A stretch of DNA of 64,000 nt from Prostheceraeus crozeri. Its lineage: Eukaryota > Platyhelminthes > Polycladida > Euryleptidae. Made by a program: the position numbers and the translations under genes. The first letter of the stretch is position 1. Each line of letters opens with the position of its first letter. Below, piece after piece: positions 10,851-22,984 of this stretch. The notes beneath the pieces are model-generated. The model searched no databases. It saw nothing but the letters and a program-made list of their open reading frames with translations, and had not been told where the DNA came from. Where the stretch lies: positions 186,001 through 250,000 of the forward strand of contig CAJQUW010004634.1 in assembly GCA_907163375.1 (NCBI GenBank). Reading direction: 5' to 3'.

Positions 10851-11302
10851 GGTATTTCAAATAGCGTAACATTGAGGAAAAGATGATTTAGCATGATAGT
10901 CACATAAATAGTCAACAATTTCATGAGCAGTGACAGCAGTCATACCCAGTCGAACATAACATAGAGATATTTCAGCAATTAGCATAATCTGAATGCATTC
11001 GAGTGACTTTGGTTTAACAGCATCTTAATGAAATAAACTTGACTTATATACGTTGCGAACCCAGACACCATCTCCCTGCTGATCAACATGGTCGCAGCGG
11101 TGAAGAATATAGTTCGGAGTATGGAATAGACTTCTATCATGCTCAGAACACGACCAAGTTTCTGTTACTACTACCAAATCCGGACACAATTAGATGCGTA
11201 GAGACAAAGTTCATCAAATTTGCGCACAAGAGACCGCACATTGGTCAACAAGATATTAAGGCGAATGTTATCAGAGCTATTTAGTTTTCATTTACTTTGA
11301 TA
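10851..11302. other. No gene recognised between LINE-A and the Tc1/mariner element
   Basis: AT-rich sequence with only short unconvincing open stretches; no domain, repeat or splice pattern stands out. Confidence 0.4.
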
Positions 11303-12593
11303 AATGACTGTCCGACTGTCCGAGAAGTTACCGAACCCCTGATTATCAGGTTAATTAAGTACGAATTATTAAATGGATGTTATGGTAAATTACTTTTGTA
11401 AGATATCATGTTGTATCGAGAAGATATAGCGTATCAGGCAGTGTTGTCCAGGCAACGCCATAGATTTTCAATTAAAGTTCGCCAACATGTCGCAATACTG
11501 GCTTTTAAATTAGCATCTTTCACAATAAATATGACTGATATAAGTGCATGTTCGATTAAAGAAATGCTCCTTGCCAGTGTCTGGGTTCACGAAGGACCTC
11601 ACACCGAGCTAACCATGCCAGAGATCATGATGTTTTCACTGATATTATAAAAGGGTGTGCCATCTCCTCAGAAGTTGATCAGGAAAAGAGCAGCAGAGCT
11701 GGCGGTTCCAAGATCAACGTTGCATGATCCCATGCGCAAAGATGTTGATCTCCAATCATATCATCCAAGGTTTAAGAATGAACTCATAGACGCTGACACC
11801 GTCGACATGCTGGCTGTCGGGCGCTATTGAACACCTTTCCTGACAATGAATCCCACTCCAAAGCGTTATTCAGTGATGAATGTGCGATCCATCGAAGTTC
11901 TCGTAATCGCTTTGTTGCGCTCTGGGCAAACGAAAATACTCACCTCTCTTTCGCCCTGGAGCAAAATCCCCCACATGTGATGTTGTGTGCAGGAATGACT
12001 TCAACGACTTTGATAGGTCCTTATTTTTTCACTTCCTCTGTTAGTGCCAAGACTTACGCCGAAATGCTGGAAGACTATTTAATACCACACCTTGGGAGGC
12101 AGAGGACTATCCAGTGAAGTGTGGTTCCATCAAGATGGCGCTTCACCGCATTATGTTGTGTCAGTTTGAGAAATTCTCAACAAATTTTTTTAGCTGGACG
12201 TTGGTTCGGCCGTAACTCTCTAATGTTGCCGTCGCCTTTGATATGGCCACCTAAAAGTCCAGATCTTACAACTCTAAACAGTACCTTGTGGGGGATTATC
12301 AAGAATCAAGTGTCTGTTCGTCGTTATTCCAGCAATGAAGATCTTCGAAGAGCAGAGGAAGTTGCTCTCTTGACTATTAGTCCTGAGTTGCTATAGCAGA
12401 TGCCTGAGAGAACATGGAGACGCATCCGATTATGCTTTGAGCATTACGGTGAACACACCAATAATCTTGACGTTTAATTGTCTTCCTTTATTTATGTAAT
12501 ACATGTTAAAATTAAATTCTATCTGCTTCTAATAAATCATATTTTTTTTTTGTCAAAACTAACTACGGGTACGGTAACTTCTCGGACAGACTG
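11303..12593 (+). mobile_element. Tc1/mariner (IS630) element, decayed
   Basis: About 1.29 kb, the usual Tc1/mariner size. Inverted termini share a 23-base block with one mismatch: 11316-11338 on the left (CTGTCCGAGAAGTTACC...) and its reverse complement at 12567-12589 on the right. TA dinucleotides are present beside both ends (11301 and 12594), consistent with the TA target rule, though the exact left boundary is blurred by a small tandem duplication GACTGTCC-GACTGTCC at 11307-11322. The transposase lies inside on the plus strand. Confidence 0.85.
11661..12477 (+). pseudogene. Tc1/mariner transposase, multiply frameshifted
   Basis: Recognisable pieces follow in order. A helix-turn-helix tail reads 'KLIRKRAAELAVPRSTLHDP' (about 11672-11731). 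The first catalytic aspartate sits in 'LFSDECAIHRSSRN' (about 11865-11907), followed by 'NPPHVMLCAGMTSTTLIGPY'. The second aspartate is in a 'HQDGASPH' reading at about 12128-12150, and the third in 'WPPKSPDLTTL' (about 12244-12276), followed by 'LWGIIKNQVSVRRYSS'. Stops and at least three frame changes separate these pieces (TGA at 11828-11830, TGA at 12115-12117, and a shift between the second and third aspartates). The second and third aspartates are about 42 codons apart, but that spacing is unreliable because of the frame change. The protein would excise and insert the element at TA sites; this copy is dead. Confidence 0.82.
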
Positions 12594-14280
12594 TATGTGA
12601 AGGTGGCAAAATATTCAGCAAAAATTCCGTACTGAACACCTATCGACAACCGCTCCCTTATAGATAACCGGCATTCTGCTTTTTTTCAAATTCTACGAGG
12701 AACTTCCAAATAAAAAAGATTTCTTACCTATAAAATTCTTCCCTTTCGCGCTCATCCAATTCAACAGTGATAAATGCAAGCGTTCGCTCGATCCTTGGTA
12801 TGATAACTGAAAAGAAAGCAACAAATTTATGAATATAGTAAAACCCACACTTGAAAGGGTATTAAGTTATTCGAACCTTCGACTGTCCTTCAGACGGTCA
12901 TAATCATGAAATGAATCAAAATGAATACACAGCTGCACGTACAGTAAACGACATTAAAAGTAAGATAGTTGACAGGTAAGAAAAGAACAGAGCGTGTTAT
13001 TTAGGAGGGACGGGATCGTATAGGTAAGGCCGATCACTGGCTCAAACATTCATAATAAAACATTTCTAACAACGCGAACAACGAGATTAGCAACTTGTGT
13101 TACCATTAGTGAGACCGGAATTGATATTAACGACATTGTCGGGATGGGATCTTATGACCAGGCGATGGATAAAATTAATAATTGATTCAATTAATTGATG
13201 AATCAGGCACCAATTATTCCAATTATTCGCTATAAAGTGAAATAATCGATTATTGTATAAGATACAGTGGATGATGCGATATTTTTTACTCATGCTTAAT
13301 AGGAAGACAATTTTGACTATAGCATTGTCTATACCGGGTATATTTAAAACATGCTTCATATATTTCAATAGTCTTAGATCAATTCAAATTATGCTGAACA
13401 TACTAAAATACATTCCATCGCGATGGCCGGAATGTGTAGTGTTTCACTGCGTGAGGTAGAAAATATTGCACTCGTAAAAATGTAACTTATAAATGATAAT
13501 TATCTTAATTTCAAAGTCATTACATGATATTGGTATCAGTGCATTTACATGTTTTCTTAGCAAATTAGTTTAACGAACTAAGTGATGCAGAAAATTGCAT
13601 GTCAGTTATTATAGGTAAAGTCAAGCTCTCTAAGTGCAGACACAATGCCTTAGAATATCTAGATTTACACGTTACGTACTACGTGTTATGAATACAACCT
13701 TCTAAGTAATTATCAATCATGTGTCAATCATGCGATCATTTTGTAAGTGGACAAAAGATTATCAGATTGGACGGCCATCTCCTTACAGTTATCTACTTAT
13801 CCTGGCAGTGATAAAAATAACTGCAAAAAATTGTCAATTGATTGCTAATGTGATCCAATTAAATTAATTGATTGCTAACAAAAAACGAGAAGAATAATTT
13901 AAATTGCAATTAATTTCGTTTGTGACAGATGATTATAACACTTTCTCCGTACAGAGATCACTGCAGGAATAAATCAAGCGGGCACTGTTAAAATCAGAGG
14001 AGCCACTGATCCGTCTGCTGAGCTGTTTTTTAAACATTAAATTGACTGACGCATCTCTATAGATCCAGCTCCTAAATTAATGGTCGTCATGAAATCATTG
14101 ATTTGCTTGATGCTACATGTGGCATTTTTAAGAACTTGTGAAATTCTAAACGTGGTACCAAAAGGAGCCAAAAGAGGCATCTCAAGAGCACGCTTTGGGC
14201 AAAAATAAATAGGCTATCATCTTAGCTGGATTATCCTACGATAACATAAATATAACAGGTTGCATAACAGAATCAGTTCC
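12594..14280. other. Long AT-rich stretch without a recognisable gene
   Basis: No domain, RNA gene or convincing exon is visible on either strand. Near 14284-14320 a short segment (TTCCCTGCATTTTCC...TTTTCCAG) resembles the hAT-type terminus at 17938-17965 in direct orientation; it may be a stray element end. Confidence 0.4.
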
Positions 14281-14407
14281 AGAATTTCCCTGCATTTTCC
14301 ATGTTTTCCAGACAAATGGACCATATTCAATTTTCCACGATGTAAGCAAAAATATAGCTCTCCCTCAATTTAGACGATTTTTTTATTTTTTAAAATTAAA
14401 TAAAGTT

Positions 14408-14445
14408 CCCCGACGCGTTTCGTCACGGTGGACAGTATCAAGGGG
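14408..14445 (-). ncRNA. Possible decayed hammerhead ribozyme of PLE-1
   Basis: On the minus strand a CCCC...GGGG closing stem brackets a TTGATAC segment (compare the hammerhead core CTGATGA). A short stem-loop GTC-CACCGT-GAC follows, then GAAAC, GCGTC and the closing GGGG. Hammerhead motifs with a very short stem III and GAAACGCGTC-type 3' halves are known from Penelope-like elements. The 3' half is well kept and the CTGATGA core has about three mismatches, so activity is unlikely. Confidence 0.45.
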
Positions 14446-14502
14446 TAGTAAATGAACAGGCAGTTGGATTAAATATAAAAATGATTGGGCAGTGACGACT
14501 CG

Positions 14503-15480
14503 TTAGATCAGTTCATGCTTGCGGTTGATTTGTGACTTGTTCAACGCTATGAAGCGTGCTTCGGCCATTTCAGTTTGCATCGAATTCTTTTGTATATTTA
14601 GGACAGAAAGCTGGAAATTATCGATGTTCATCATTCTATCGGCATGGTCAATCAAACGATGTTCAGATAGTGCACTTTTGCGATCTTGACAGTCCAAACT
14701 ACGTCAGTGTTCATAATGCCGTAACTTTAAAGGTCGGCAAGTTTGGCCAATGTAATTTTTATGACACCGTTTACTGTCAAAATTATAAACAATGTATTTA
14801 TCGCTACACATACATTTAGGTCCAATATCCTTGCATAGTTTACAATTACATTTGTTTTTGTTTTCATTAGTATTTATGCTATTAACTGAAGTTTGACCGG
14901 GTTTACAGGTAACACGAACAGGAAGTTCATACTTACTGACCAGTTTATTCATTTTTCTTAAGTAACTATAACTAATGAAATCAATACAAAGCGTAATTTG
15001 ATTTTCATCATTTTGATTGTTGGATTCTGATTTGGGTCTAATTGAGTTAGGCTTGAATCCATTCTCATACAGACGTTTTTCCATTACAGTGACTGACTCT
15101 AAGGAAGTATCCAAACAAGGATCATGCACATATTTAATACTACTGAGCACAATTATTTTTCATGCAATTTGAAAATCAACTATCTTTACGCATCGTAATT
15201 CCAGAATGACAGAATTTACTGAACCATTTATACCGCGACCTTTGACTTACGGCAAAACTTATATCCAAAAAATTCAAGTAGTCGTTTTCAGGAACTTCAA
15301 TTGTGAAATTGATGCCATTGTTTGCTGAATTAAAGAGATCTGATATATCCTCAAAAAGCTTATCGCTTTTTGAAAATGGTCCTGAGATTATATCATCGAT
15401 ATAGCGCTTATAAATTGATTTGTAAAAACAATTACGAATCTATATAAACTCTGTCTGTAAAAATACGATTAGTAAAAACA
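14503..15480 (-). pseudogene. PLE-1 reverse transcriptase/GIY-YIG protein, C-terminal part
   Basis: Read down from about 15480, the palm motif 'RYIDDIISGPFSKSDKLFED' is followed by 'DYLNFLDISF' and 'CHSGITMRKDS', all typical of the Penelope RT. After a frame change comes a linker with a cysteine cluster ('KCNCKLC', 'KCMC') and the GIY-YIG nuclease core 'VYNFDSKRCHKNYIGQTC' at about 14722-14775. The ending is 'SEHRLIDHAD...FQLSVLNIQKNS' (14503-14697) in another frame. The CxC/CxxC-bearing linker with 'YIGQTCRPLKLR' distinguishes it from the second Penelope-like copy at 18-20 kb. Stops and at least two frame changes make it non-functional. Confidence 0.8.
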
Positions 15481-15495
15481 AAACGGTCAATTCCG

Positions 15496-17981
15496 TTGTC
15501 TCTTATGATTAACATCTTTCAATTTTTCCTGAAGTTCGCTTCGCAGTCGTGAAAAACTGTCAATTATGGCGGAGGCGACTCTTATTTCCGTCATACCAGC
15601 CTTGCCAATCCCAGTCTTCAGTCAACTGTTTCCCTCATCCAACATCTTTTCTGTCACTCTCAATTGTTTGTTGATGGACTCAATCTCCCTGGACTCCTCT
15701 TCAGTTTCCTTTACGTTGAGTATGTGCCTGGCGCAACTTTTCAGCTTCTTCTAACTTCTTTCTTTCTTTCTGCCTCTTTTTCCTCACAATATTTCTTAGT
15801 AGCTTGTTGGTAATGAAGTATCATTGAGCTCGAAATGTTAACATTTTCAATTGCTCCTGCATCAATGAGAGAATCTTTCACTGTTGCCAGTACTATAATC
15901 GATGATTCTGACAAGCAGCATCGATTATCAGCTATAATGTTTTTGTGTATACTAAATCCCCGTTCTGGATCAACATTAGCATGCGACACGACCATCAAAC
16001 TTTTTGCCAATTTATTCCGAAATTGGGAATTTTGGTGAATTTGTAGGAATTTTTATTTCGGACACTCCTCGCCAGCATTCATAAAAGATCATCTTCTGTC
16101 TGAATGTGTTCACGCTCTTGATTGTACACATGCCACTCAGTTTCAAGCTGATCAATCTGGGTAGACGGAATCAAATGCGGTATTTGACCAGCCAATCTTT
16201 CCACACTACAAATAGGGCTTTTGGGCCAGTATTTGATGAACAGGTGATACATTTTTCCGAGAAGATCATCAATGGAAGCATACAAAGCATTTATCAATGG
16301 CTTCTTTGTCGCAAGAACACATTTAAGAGACCCGACAGACTTCAAAAACGGCATATAAATTTCAGACCAGCGCGATTTCAGAAACTTCATTATTCTCTTA
16401 TACTTCGGTGAATTCAGCGTACTTTTGTCCTTCAGATGCGAAAAGTATGTTTTTAAATTCATCAACTGTGAGATGTATTTTTGAAGAATTTCAACTAATG
16501 TTGTCCATCGGGAGTGGACATATCGGGCGAAAGAAGTGCGATCAATTTCCAAGAAATCTTCAAAATCACGAAAACTTTATCTTCTACTTGGCGCCGAGTA
16601 TTTGAACCAAGAAAAAACATCTTGAATAAACTCTTCAACTTCCCAATGTAAAATAGTATCAAGGCCTTTTCTAAAACTATTGTGAACAATGTGCAAGGAA
16701 CAGAACGACGTTGGTAAAATAACGGTGGAGGCGGCTTTTCTGACTTCATCATTGATTATTCGGTCAATCGTCTTGTTCACATTAGGTCCATCACTACACA
16801 AATCAATCATAAGGCTAAGAGATAACCCACATTTCTGTAACGCGTGAATTATTGCAGGAGCAACTGTTTCGCTGCTTGCCTTTCCTAAGAACAACGAGGT
16901 CAAGTATCTCACTGATAACTTTGAAGTAGTGAGCTCCATAAAGCGAACGTAAATGTCAGGTTGTTTTGTAACTGTGATGGTAGTTGTCTCATCGTTTCTG
17001 ATGGAGTATGCGCTTCCTGATGCCTTCACGTCATCACAAATCTGTTTATGCAAGAAGGGTCCTAATCCATGTGAAATGATAAGGAAGCCTTATTTCTAGC
17101 AAGATGAAAATCAGCAAGTATTTTATTGTCAGGAGCCATCTTTCGAAGAACTCCTATATCGTCACAGCTGTTATAAGAGTAATTGGACTGGACTAATTTC
17201 ACAAGCCACACGATTTCGGCAGAGCTAACCAATTCTACGTGGTTGTGTTTATTTGTGATCGACTTAGACAGTGACATTGATGCATGATGCATCAGAAGGG
17301 CGACAAATTATGGTTATGGCATATCATCAGACAGCAGGCCACAATGTATTGACACAGCGAAACGACTTGCATTATCTTTTAATTTTCTATTTTGAATGAT
17401 AGCTGGTTTGAAGTAAATATGCTTCATACTTATCTGTGATTTACATGGACTGTTTATAAATCTAACTGAAGGCATTGAAATTCCAAGTTCACCATGGTAT
17501 CCACTTAATTCATTATTAGATAACTTCTTTTATAATTTTAGGAATTTTGGCTGGACACTCAAAGTTTAGGAATTTTAGGAACGATCGCCGGCCTGAGCAT
17601 CGTATGTTAGATTAACATTATTTATGGCATGCCTAAATTACATTTTTACGACCATCCAGAATTCATCATGCGTACACGTTAATGAAAATATACGTTGAAG
17701 CTGTAAGTTGATGGCCCCATTTTTAACTTTAGGTCAATTAAGAGATACTAAATCGATGGTGAGAGAAGTGCAATAAAATACAGTATATCGTCGCTCAATA
17801 CATCTTATCATTGAAAAGAAAAACTGATGCTAAATTCCTATTGCAAAATACAAAAAAAACAACATTTTCATCATTTAATTAATGACTATTCTGAATATAT
17901 TTCAAAAAATGCATCCTTTAACTCAGGATTTTCAATTTTCCCTGCGTTTTCCCGATTTTCCAGGTCGCTAAACACCCTGTA
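15496..17981 (-). mobile_element. hAT-type element hAT-2, decayed, minus strand
   Basis: A minus-strand hAT relic. Its 5' end appears to be at 17981. From there the minus strand reads CAGGGTGTTTAGCGACCTGG, a terminus style common in invertebrate hAT elements. The 3' end is not found; the coding region simply stops near 15496 where PLE-1 begins. The protein-coding remnant is at 15500-17292. Confidence 0.65.
15500..17292 (-). pseudogene. hAT transposase-like protein with C-terminal coiled coil
   Basis: Four minus-strand stretches in changing frames follow one another. An N-terminal part spans 17062-17292. A catalytic-domain part (16577-17053) carries 'MIDLCSDGPNVNKTI', which resembles the hAT catalytic-region 'D-x-P-N-V-N' word. 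An alpha-helical insertion lies at 16079-16552. The dimerisation part (15741-16010) reads 'VVSHANVDPERGFSIHKNII'. Beyond it, down to about 15500, the translation is a charged coiled coil ('KYCEEKEAERKKEVRRS', 'ESREIESINKQL', 'RLRSELQEKLKDVNHKR') that also ends some related marine-invertebrate hAT proteins. The N-terminal DNA-binding domain is not clear. Frame changes separate the parts. Confidence 0.75.
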
Positions 17982-17989
17982 TAACATTC

Positions 17990-20030
17990 TCAAATGAAAT
18001 GGAAGAAATTCGTTATCGTTTGAAGAGGCCAAGAAATCGAAGGTTCAAACGAAACAAGCCACATAAAAAGGAAAATACTAATGACATTTCCGATGAAGAA
18101 CTGGATAGAACTGCTGTCTCATTGCCATCTTTTCCTGTTTCTAGAGAACAAAAATTAGTGCTCAATAAAGGAATTGGTTTCGCCATAAAAGCAAAAAAAA
18201 GAATGTGACAGATACGAATTACGTGTACTTTCAGCTACTACTAATACTGCAATTCTATCTTACAAATTGATCAATCGCATGCAGCCAAGGCATACGTTGA
18301 ACTCATTCAGAAAGAAATACAGGCTGTCAAGGTTACAAGGAGTGGAAGTAATCTTAATAAAGAAGAATTCAAAATTCTTAAAGAACTGAGAACCAATAAA
18401 GATAAAGGTACCAGCAGATAAAGGTCGAGTTGTTGTGGTCTGGGGCAGAAACGAACACCTTAAACAGGCATACCGCTAGTCAAATAATTCAACATATCGC
18501 TTGGAGTCCACTGATCAGACCGCAAGACTTAAAGATGAAGTAATCGACGAATTGGATTATCTAGTACAACAAGGGAAACTGTCATTAAACCATTTGGAGT
18601 CCATGAAGCCATGAAACGAGCCAAGAACATCTGTTTCTTACATGTTGCCAAAAATAGACAGACATACAATCCTGTCCTGGCCGTCCAACTGTCTCTTCAT
18701 GTGTAGGTATAACTGAAAAAATAAGTTCATTTATAGATTCAGAAATCAAACCCATTGCAATGCAAAACAAAACGAAAATCATATTCTTGTGGTTGATGTT
18801 TCATCGTTGTACACTAATATACCACATGAACATGGTCTGAGAGCAATGTTCGAGGCTTTACAATCCAGGAGCAATAGTTGTCCTTCATCGAAAACTATAA
18901 CTAAGTTAGCTAAGATTGTTTTGGAGAAAATACCTTCCAAGTTTACAGCACTCAATTACAAGGAACCAAGATGGCACCCAATCATGCCATTATTATCATG
19001 AATTGTCTGGAGCGAAAAATGATAGCCAATACAGACAGAAAACCGTCAGTGTGGTGGAGATATATAGACGACGTCTTCTCTGTTTGGAAACATGGGTGGT
19101 AGAAGTTGGAAGACTTCAAAAATCACAGAAATTACTTTCATTCAAGCATTAACTTTACTTTTGAAGCAAGTAGCACATCGGTGAACTTCCTGGACACCAC
19201 AGTTACGAAGAATGGAAACACTTCGTCCACAGAACTATACATTAAACCAACAGATACACGACAATATTTGCATTGCAATTCGTGCCACCCGAAAGTACTC
19301 ACAAGCATTGCGAATAAGACGAAATGTTCAGATGGAGAACGCGCCAAACATAATTTACAAGAATTGCGAAACGCACTTGTACGACGAGGATTCCCAGACC
19401 AGTGGACTCTCAATGCTGCAAGAACGACATGCACATCAGAAACATCATTTATGGGATACGTTTCTGAGATTGCGGCAATGTTTACATCGGAGAGTCAGGA
19501 AGATCCTTGAGGGAAAGGATGAATGAACATCGGTGTGACGTCCGTCATGAAAATAAAAAGAAAGTGGTTTCATTTCATTGCTTACAACATCAGCATAAAG
19601 ACGGAGATCTGCAGGTATCCATTATCAAGAAATTGACTGGAAAAGAAAATGAAAGAAAGATTGAAGAGCTGCGGACTATCAGTCAACTAATGATGGACTG
19701 GCCTTACGGATTACCGGCATACGTCCTCCACAAAACCCTTTTCTGTGAACCTAAATCTCCATCCAATATCTAGGCCGCCGAAGTAATATGAACTGATTCT
19801 CTACGCCGCTTCTATGCCGTATTCTACATGTGCTCATATTATGCCATCTGCATTTTCTTCTTCTTTGCATTACTTTTTAATTTCAGAAGCTTTTTGTATG
19901 CAACACACTAGGCTTTCCTTCTATGTTGCATCTCCTGAGGAAGATTGTGCATATTTTACAACCCTGTATGTAAACAAATTGAAACCGGTTGAGTATACCA
20001 TCATATTCATAACACCGTGGTTCTACTAGA
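17990..20030 (+). mobile_element. Penelope-like element PLE-2, decayed
   Basis: A plus-strand Penelope-like element of a different type from PLE-1, starting just beyond the hAT-2 terminus. It carries RT and GIY-YIG coding to about 19773. A 3' tail (to about 20030) contains CTGAGGA near 19933 and GAAACCGG near 19981, a spacing that faintly recalls a degenerate hammerhead. Exact ends are not determined. Confidence 0.7.
18000..19773 (+). pseudogene. PLE-2 reverse transcriptase/GIY-YIG protein
   Basis: The N-terminal region (18000-18400) is basic and poorly kept. RT words then appear: 'PADKGRVVVVWGRN' near 18412-18453, 'LVVDVSSLYTNIPHEHGL' (18785-18838), 'NHAIIIMNCLE' near 18980-19012, and the palm motif 'WWRYIDDVFSVWKHG' near 19050-19095. 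'FEASSTSVNFLDTTVTKNG' and 'ELYIKPTDTRQYLH' follow. After a frame change the GIY-YIG nuclease is seen as 'NVYIGESGRSLRERMNEHR' at about 19476-19533, and the tail 'SIIKKLTGKENERKIEELR' is typical of the family. Numerous stops and shifts show it is inactive. The enzyme would have copied the element's RNA and nicked DNA for insertion. Confidence 0.8.
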
Positions 20031-22984
20031 CGTTTCAAAATTTTCGTAAAATCAGAAGAGCGGTCATTAGCTACAGAATGTAAATTGTCAATATAAAGCA
20101 CTGTTCATGTTGTGATTGCGAATATCATTCTTGTGTTCCTTGGCTCAATAGATTTTATTAACCACCAACTTGGGACTTAGGTACACAAGGGAAACGGTTG
20201 CTACAAAAAAATCGAATTAAGTTATCGAACGCTCAAAAAGTGACCAGATTCACCTCTGTAAAATTTACTACAATCATGGCAATCAACAATGCGATAAACG
20301 CAAGAAGAAATAACAACTTCGGGACAGCTAGAAGAATAATAACTTCGGGGCTGTTATATAAAACTAGTATAACACAGGGGGCAGAAGGGGCAGTTGCCCA
20401 CATGAAAAATGATGATGGGGGCAAAGTATATTTTCAACCCCCATAATTTTCGATTGAAATGTCCATGGGAGCCAGGCGGAAGTCAAAAAGCCGCGAAGAT
20501 CAACATCTGATCAAATGAAAAATGAATCCATTATTTAAATTTTGGCGATTTCATCCAACAGGCATTGTAATGTATAGCGAGCGCCTCTAATTTCTTTTTC
20601 GAGCGGCGCATTATACATTGTTGACGTTCTTGGGTTGATGACGAATCCTGAAGGCGATTACAGTCAAAGCTCGCTAATTCAGGCCATAAATGACAGGTTT
20701 TCATCAAACTGTGTGAAGTCAGCCGTACCACATCAAAAATCGAATGTGCCACTCCCGAAAAAACCATTTACACATAATTTTATTGTGGCTAGTAGAAGCG
20801 GTGATAACAACAAATGCGTAAATTATTTGTATCCTGAAGTCAAGATCCAAGATAGTGGCCCATACACTACGGATGTCTACCATAAGGTTGATGAGTTCAG
20901 CTTCCCAGTGGTGTCATATACTTGCCTTGAACACTGGCTCAAATATCATTGTTGCCCAACTCATCACATCCGCTAGGATTTCATCTGATGCTTCCACCTT
21001 CATATCAAGAGCTAAGGACATTTTCAAGGAAAGGTTATTAAAGTTAATCCACTAATAAATTCTTGCATGAAGTCCTCGAAGAATAGGTTCCTCGTTCATT
21101 AGTTTGGTTATTTTTCGCATAGACAAATACCTTACATCATAGGAATGCTAGACTAACAACTACTTTCCAAAATCTTATGTCTCCTTTTGTTCTCTAATAT
21201 CCAAAATTTATTTTCGGCTGAGTTTTAGCTATGTTTCCTCAGGCTTGGAGAGACCTTCCTTATCGTTCATTCGATATGGTTGACCTGCCCCCGTCATGCG
21301 GTACAGGTTGGGTGTTAGGAGCCGAAACCTTGCTTTATGCAGCCACATGATTCCTCCCTGATAACTCCGTACATAGCGATCATATTTTGGTTCCTGATGC
21401 CTCTCGATCAGCTTCTGCCACCACCTATTTTTCAAAATAATAGTCAGTGAAATAGTAGTCAAAATATCAGTTTACCAGAAATCGTCGATCAAAAGTTCGA
21501 GGTGGTACGTATATGAAGCTAGCTGCACCAAATTAGCAAAAACAATCTTCCATTGCATAATTATGAACTTTCAACCACATGGACGTAAAATGACACGTCT
21601 AAAGCATCTTCCATTCACTATTTCACCGAAATTCACAATAACAACTGAGAAAATCGATGAAGTGACTTCAAAGTGGTACGGATAAGTACTTCAAAGGCGT
21701 ACAGTTTGTGAAAATCGCGTGTGTCATTCACATTAACGGACCAAATACACTTATTGGAGTGTACCAGCTTGTGCCACCCAGGAGTTGGGCCAGAAACTTT
21801 CCGTTTTCTCGCATCCCCGCTAAATTTTCGCAGACCTACTAATATCGGAGAATTATGGCATCATATTTCATGATCAGGCAGGATGATCGCCGATCTTAAT
21901 AAAACTTGACCAAGAACTCCCAATATCTTCCTAGAGAAACTATATACACATGCTTTATGGAATTTCCGCTTTTTTGATATAGCTACGACGCACTAATTAA
22001 AACGAAACGGAAACTGATTACTTGCACAGAGGTCTCACTCCAAAATCATAAATTCTTTGACACTTTTTTTCTGGGGTGGAAAGAAATTGCCACTTGTTTT
22101 TCCTTTAAAATGATGATAACGAAATAACAGCATGAATAAATGTAACAAATATTGCTGGCCGCTATATGTCAGATCTCTCTTTATTCAAATTACATTCCCA
22201 ACATTATCCTAATATGTGAACTTTACAGCTTTTACTTTTCATTCTCTGTACTTCTTTGCATAGTACCCGAGGCTATAATAAATAATAAATATAAAAAATG
22301 GCTATCCGACTCATACAAAGTTTTTTGATGATGGTATTTTTGTGAATGGGACTTCTATCGGTATTGAAATTTACCATTCAACTGATCTTTGACTTTTTAA
22401 ACTTATTTTAGTCAATTAACTGAAATTCAGCCGACATAAAATTATCAATTTGATATTCAACAGAGATTTTGAAAGATGTCATGAGATCATTATAGACAAT
22501 AGAGGAACAAATGCATCGCTGTATATGTCTATATCTAGTCAATGTAATTTTTCTACTCAATTTTTTTTAATGTTGAATGCTTCAAGGCTGGCGGCTTTGC
22601 TAAAACTTCCAGAGCCTTTTTAACTATCTGAGAGACAAGTATTCAAAACAGTTCTGCCAGGGAATTGTAGCTTTCTTTAAGCAGCGTTTTTGGTGTTCAT
22701 TAGCTTTTAGTTCAAATAGATACGCCTTGCTGCTACTCAAATATTTCGTGGGTATTACCAACGGCAATTATCGTCTGTCATTTCCAGGTAAATACATAAA
22801 CCTATTAAACTTAGAATCAATAGGCAAACCAACTCACCAACAAATCAATAGGCAGGTCCAACTATTATGTAATTGTTAGTTTTAACATATCGTTTTAAAA
22901 TGCATACGGGCATATACATCATCCGTACACTTGTACCCTCTAAATGAAGAAAAAACAAAGCATTCCAATTTTCAACATTCAATT
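20031..22984. other. No gene recognised (3 kb)
   Basis: AT-rich. The open stretch 20635-20976 has no recognisable domain and no supporting splice or start context. The segment 21690-21790 is a copy of a dispersed repeat that reappears near 63290-63370. Confidence 0.45.
21690..21790 (+). repeat. Dispersed repeat copy 1
   Basis: This segment contains TGAAAATCGC, then CACATTAACGGACCAAATAC, CTTATTGG, and CAGCTTGTGCCACCC. The same order with minor changes is found at about 63290-63362. The family is unknown; possibly a SINE or a non-autonomous DNA element. Confidence 0.6.

Larger units (their letters stand above)
14346..15495 (-). mobile_element. Penelope-like element PLE-1, 5'-truncated
   Basis: A minus-strand Penelope-like retroelement. 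Read downward from 15495 it gives the end of the RT domain and a GIY-YIG endonuclease, then a short non-coding 3' part holding a hammerhead-like motif at 14408-14445. Penelope elements couple this RT to a GIY-YIG nuclease and are frequently 5'-truncated, as here. The upper boundary at about 15495 is where the hAT-2 C-terminal reading stops, so PLE-1 may have inserted into the end of hAT-2. Confidence 0.78.

Noticed and set aside
12902-13459. Overlapping open stretches near 13.1-13.5 kb on both strands
   Set aside because: AT-rich chance frames without start context, domains or repeat support.
14284-14320. Possible second terminus of hAT-2 near 14284
   Set aside because: It resembles the 17938-17965 end but in direct, not inverted, orientation, so it cannot be the opposite end of the same element.
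20635-20976. 113-codon open frame
   Set aside because: No domain or homologue comes to mind, no neighbouring exons, and comparable lengths arise by chance in this region.
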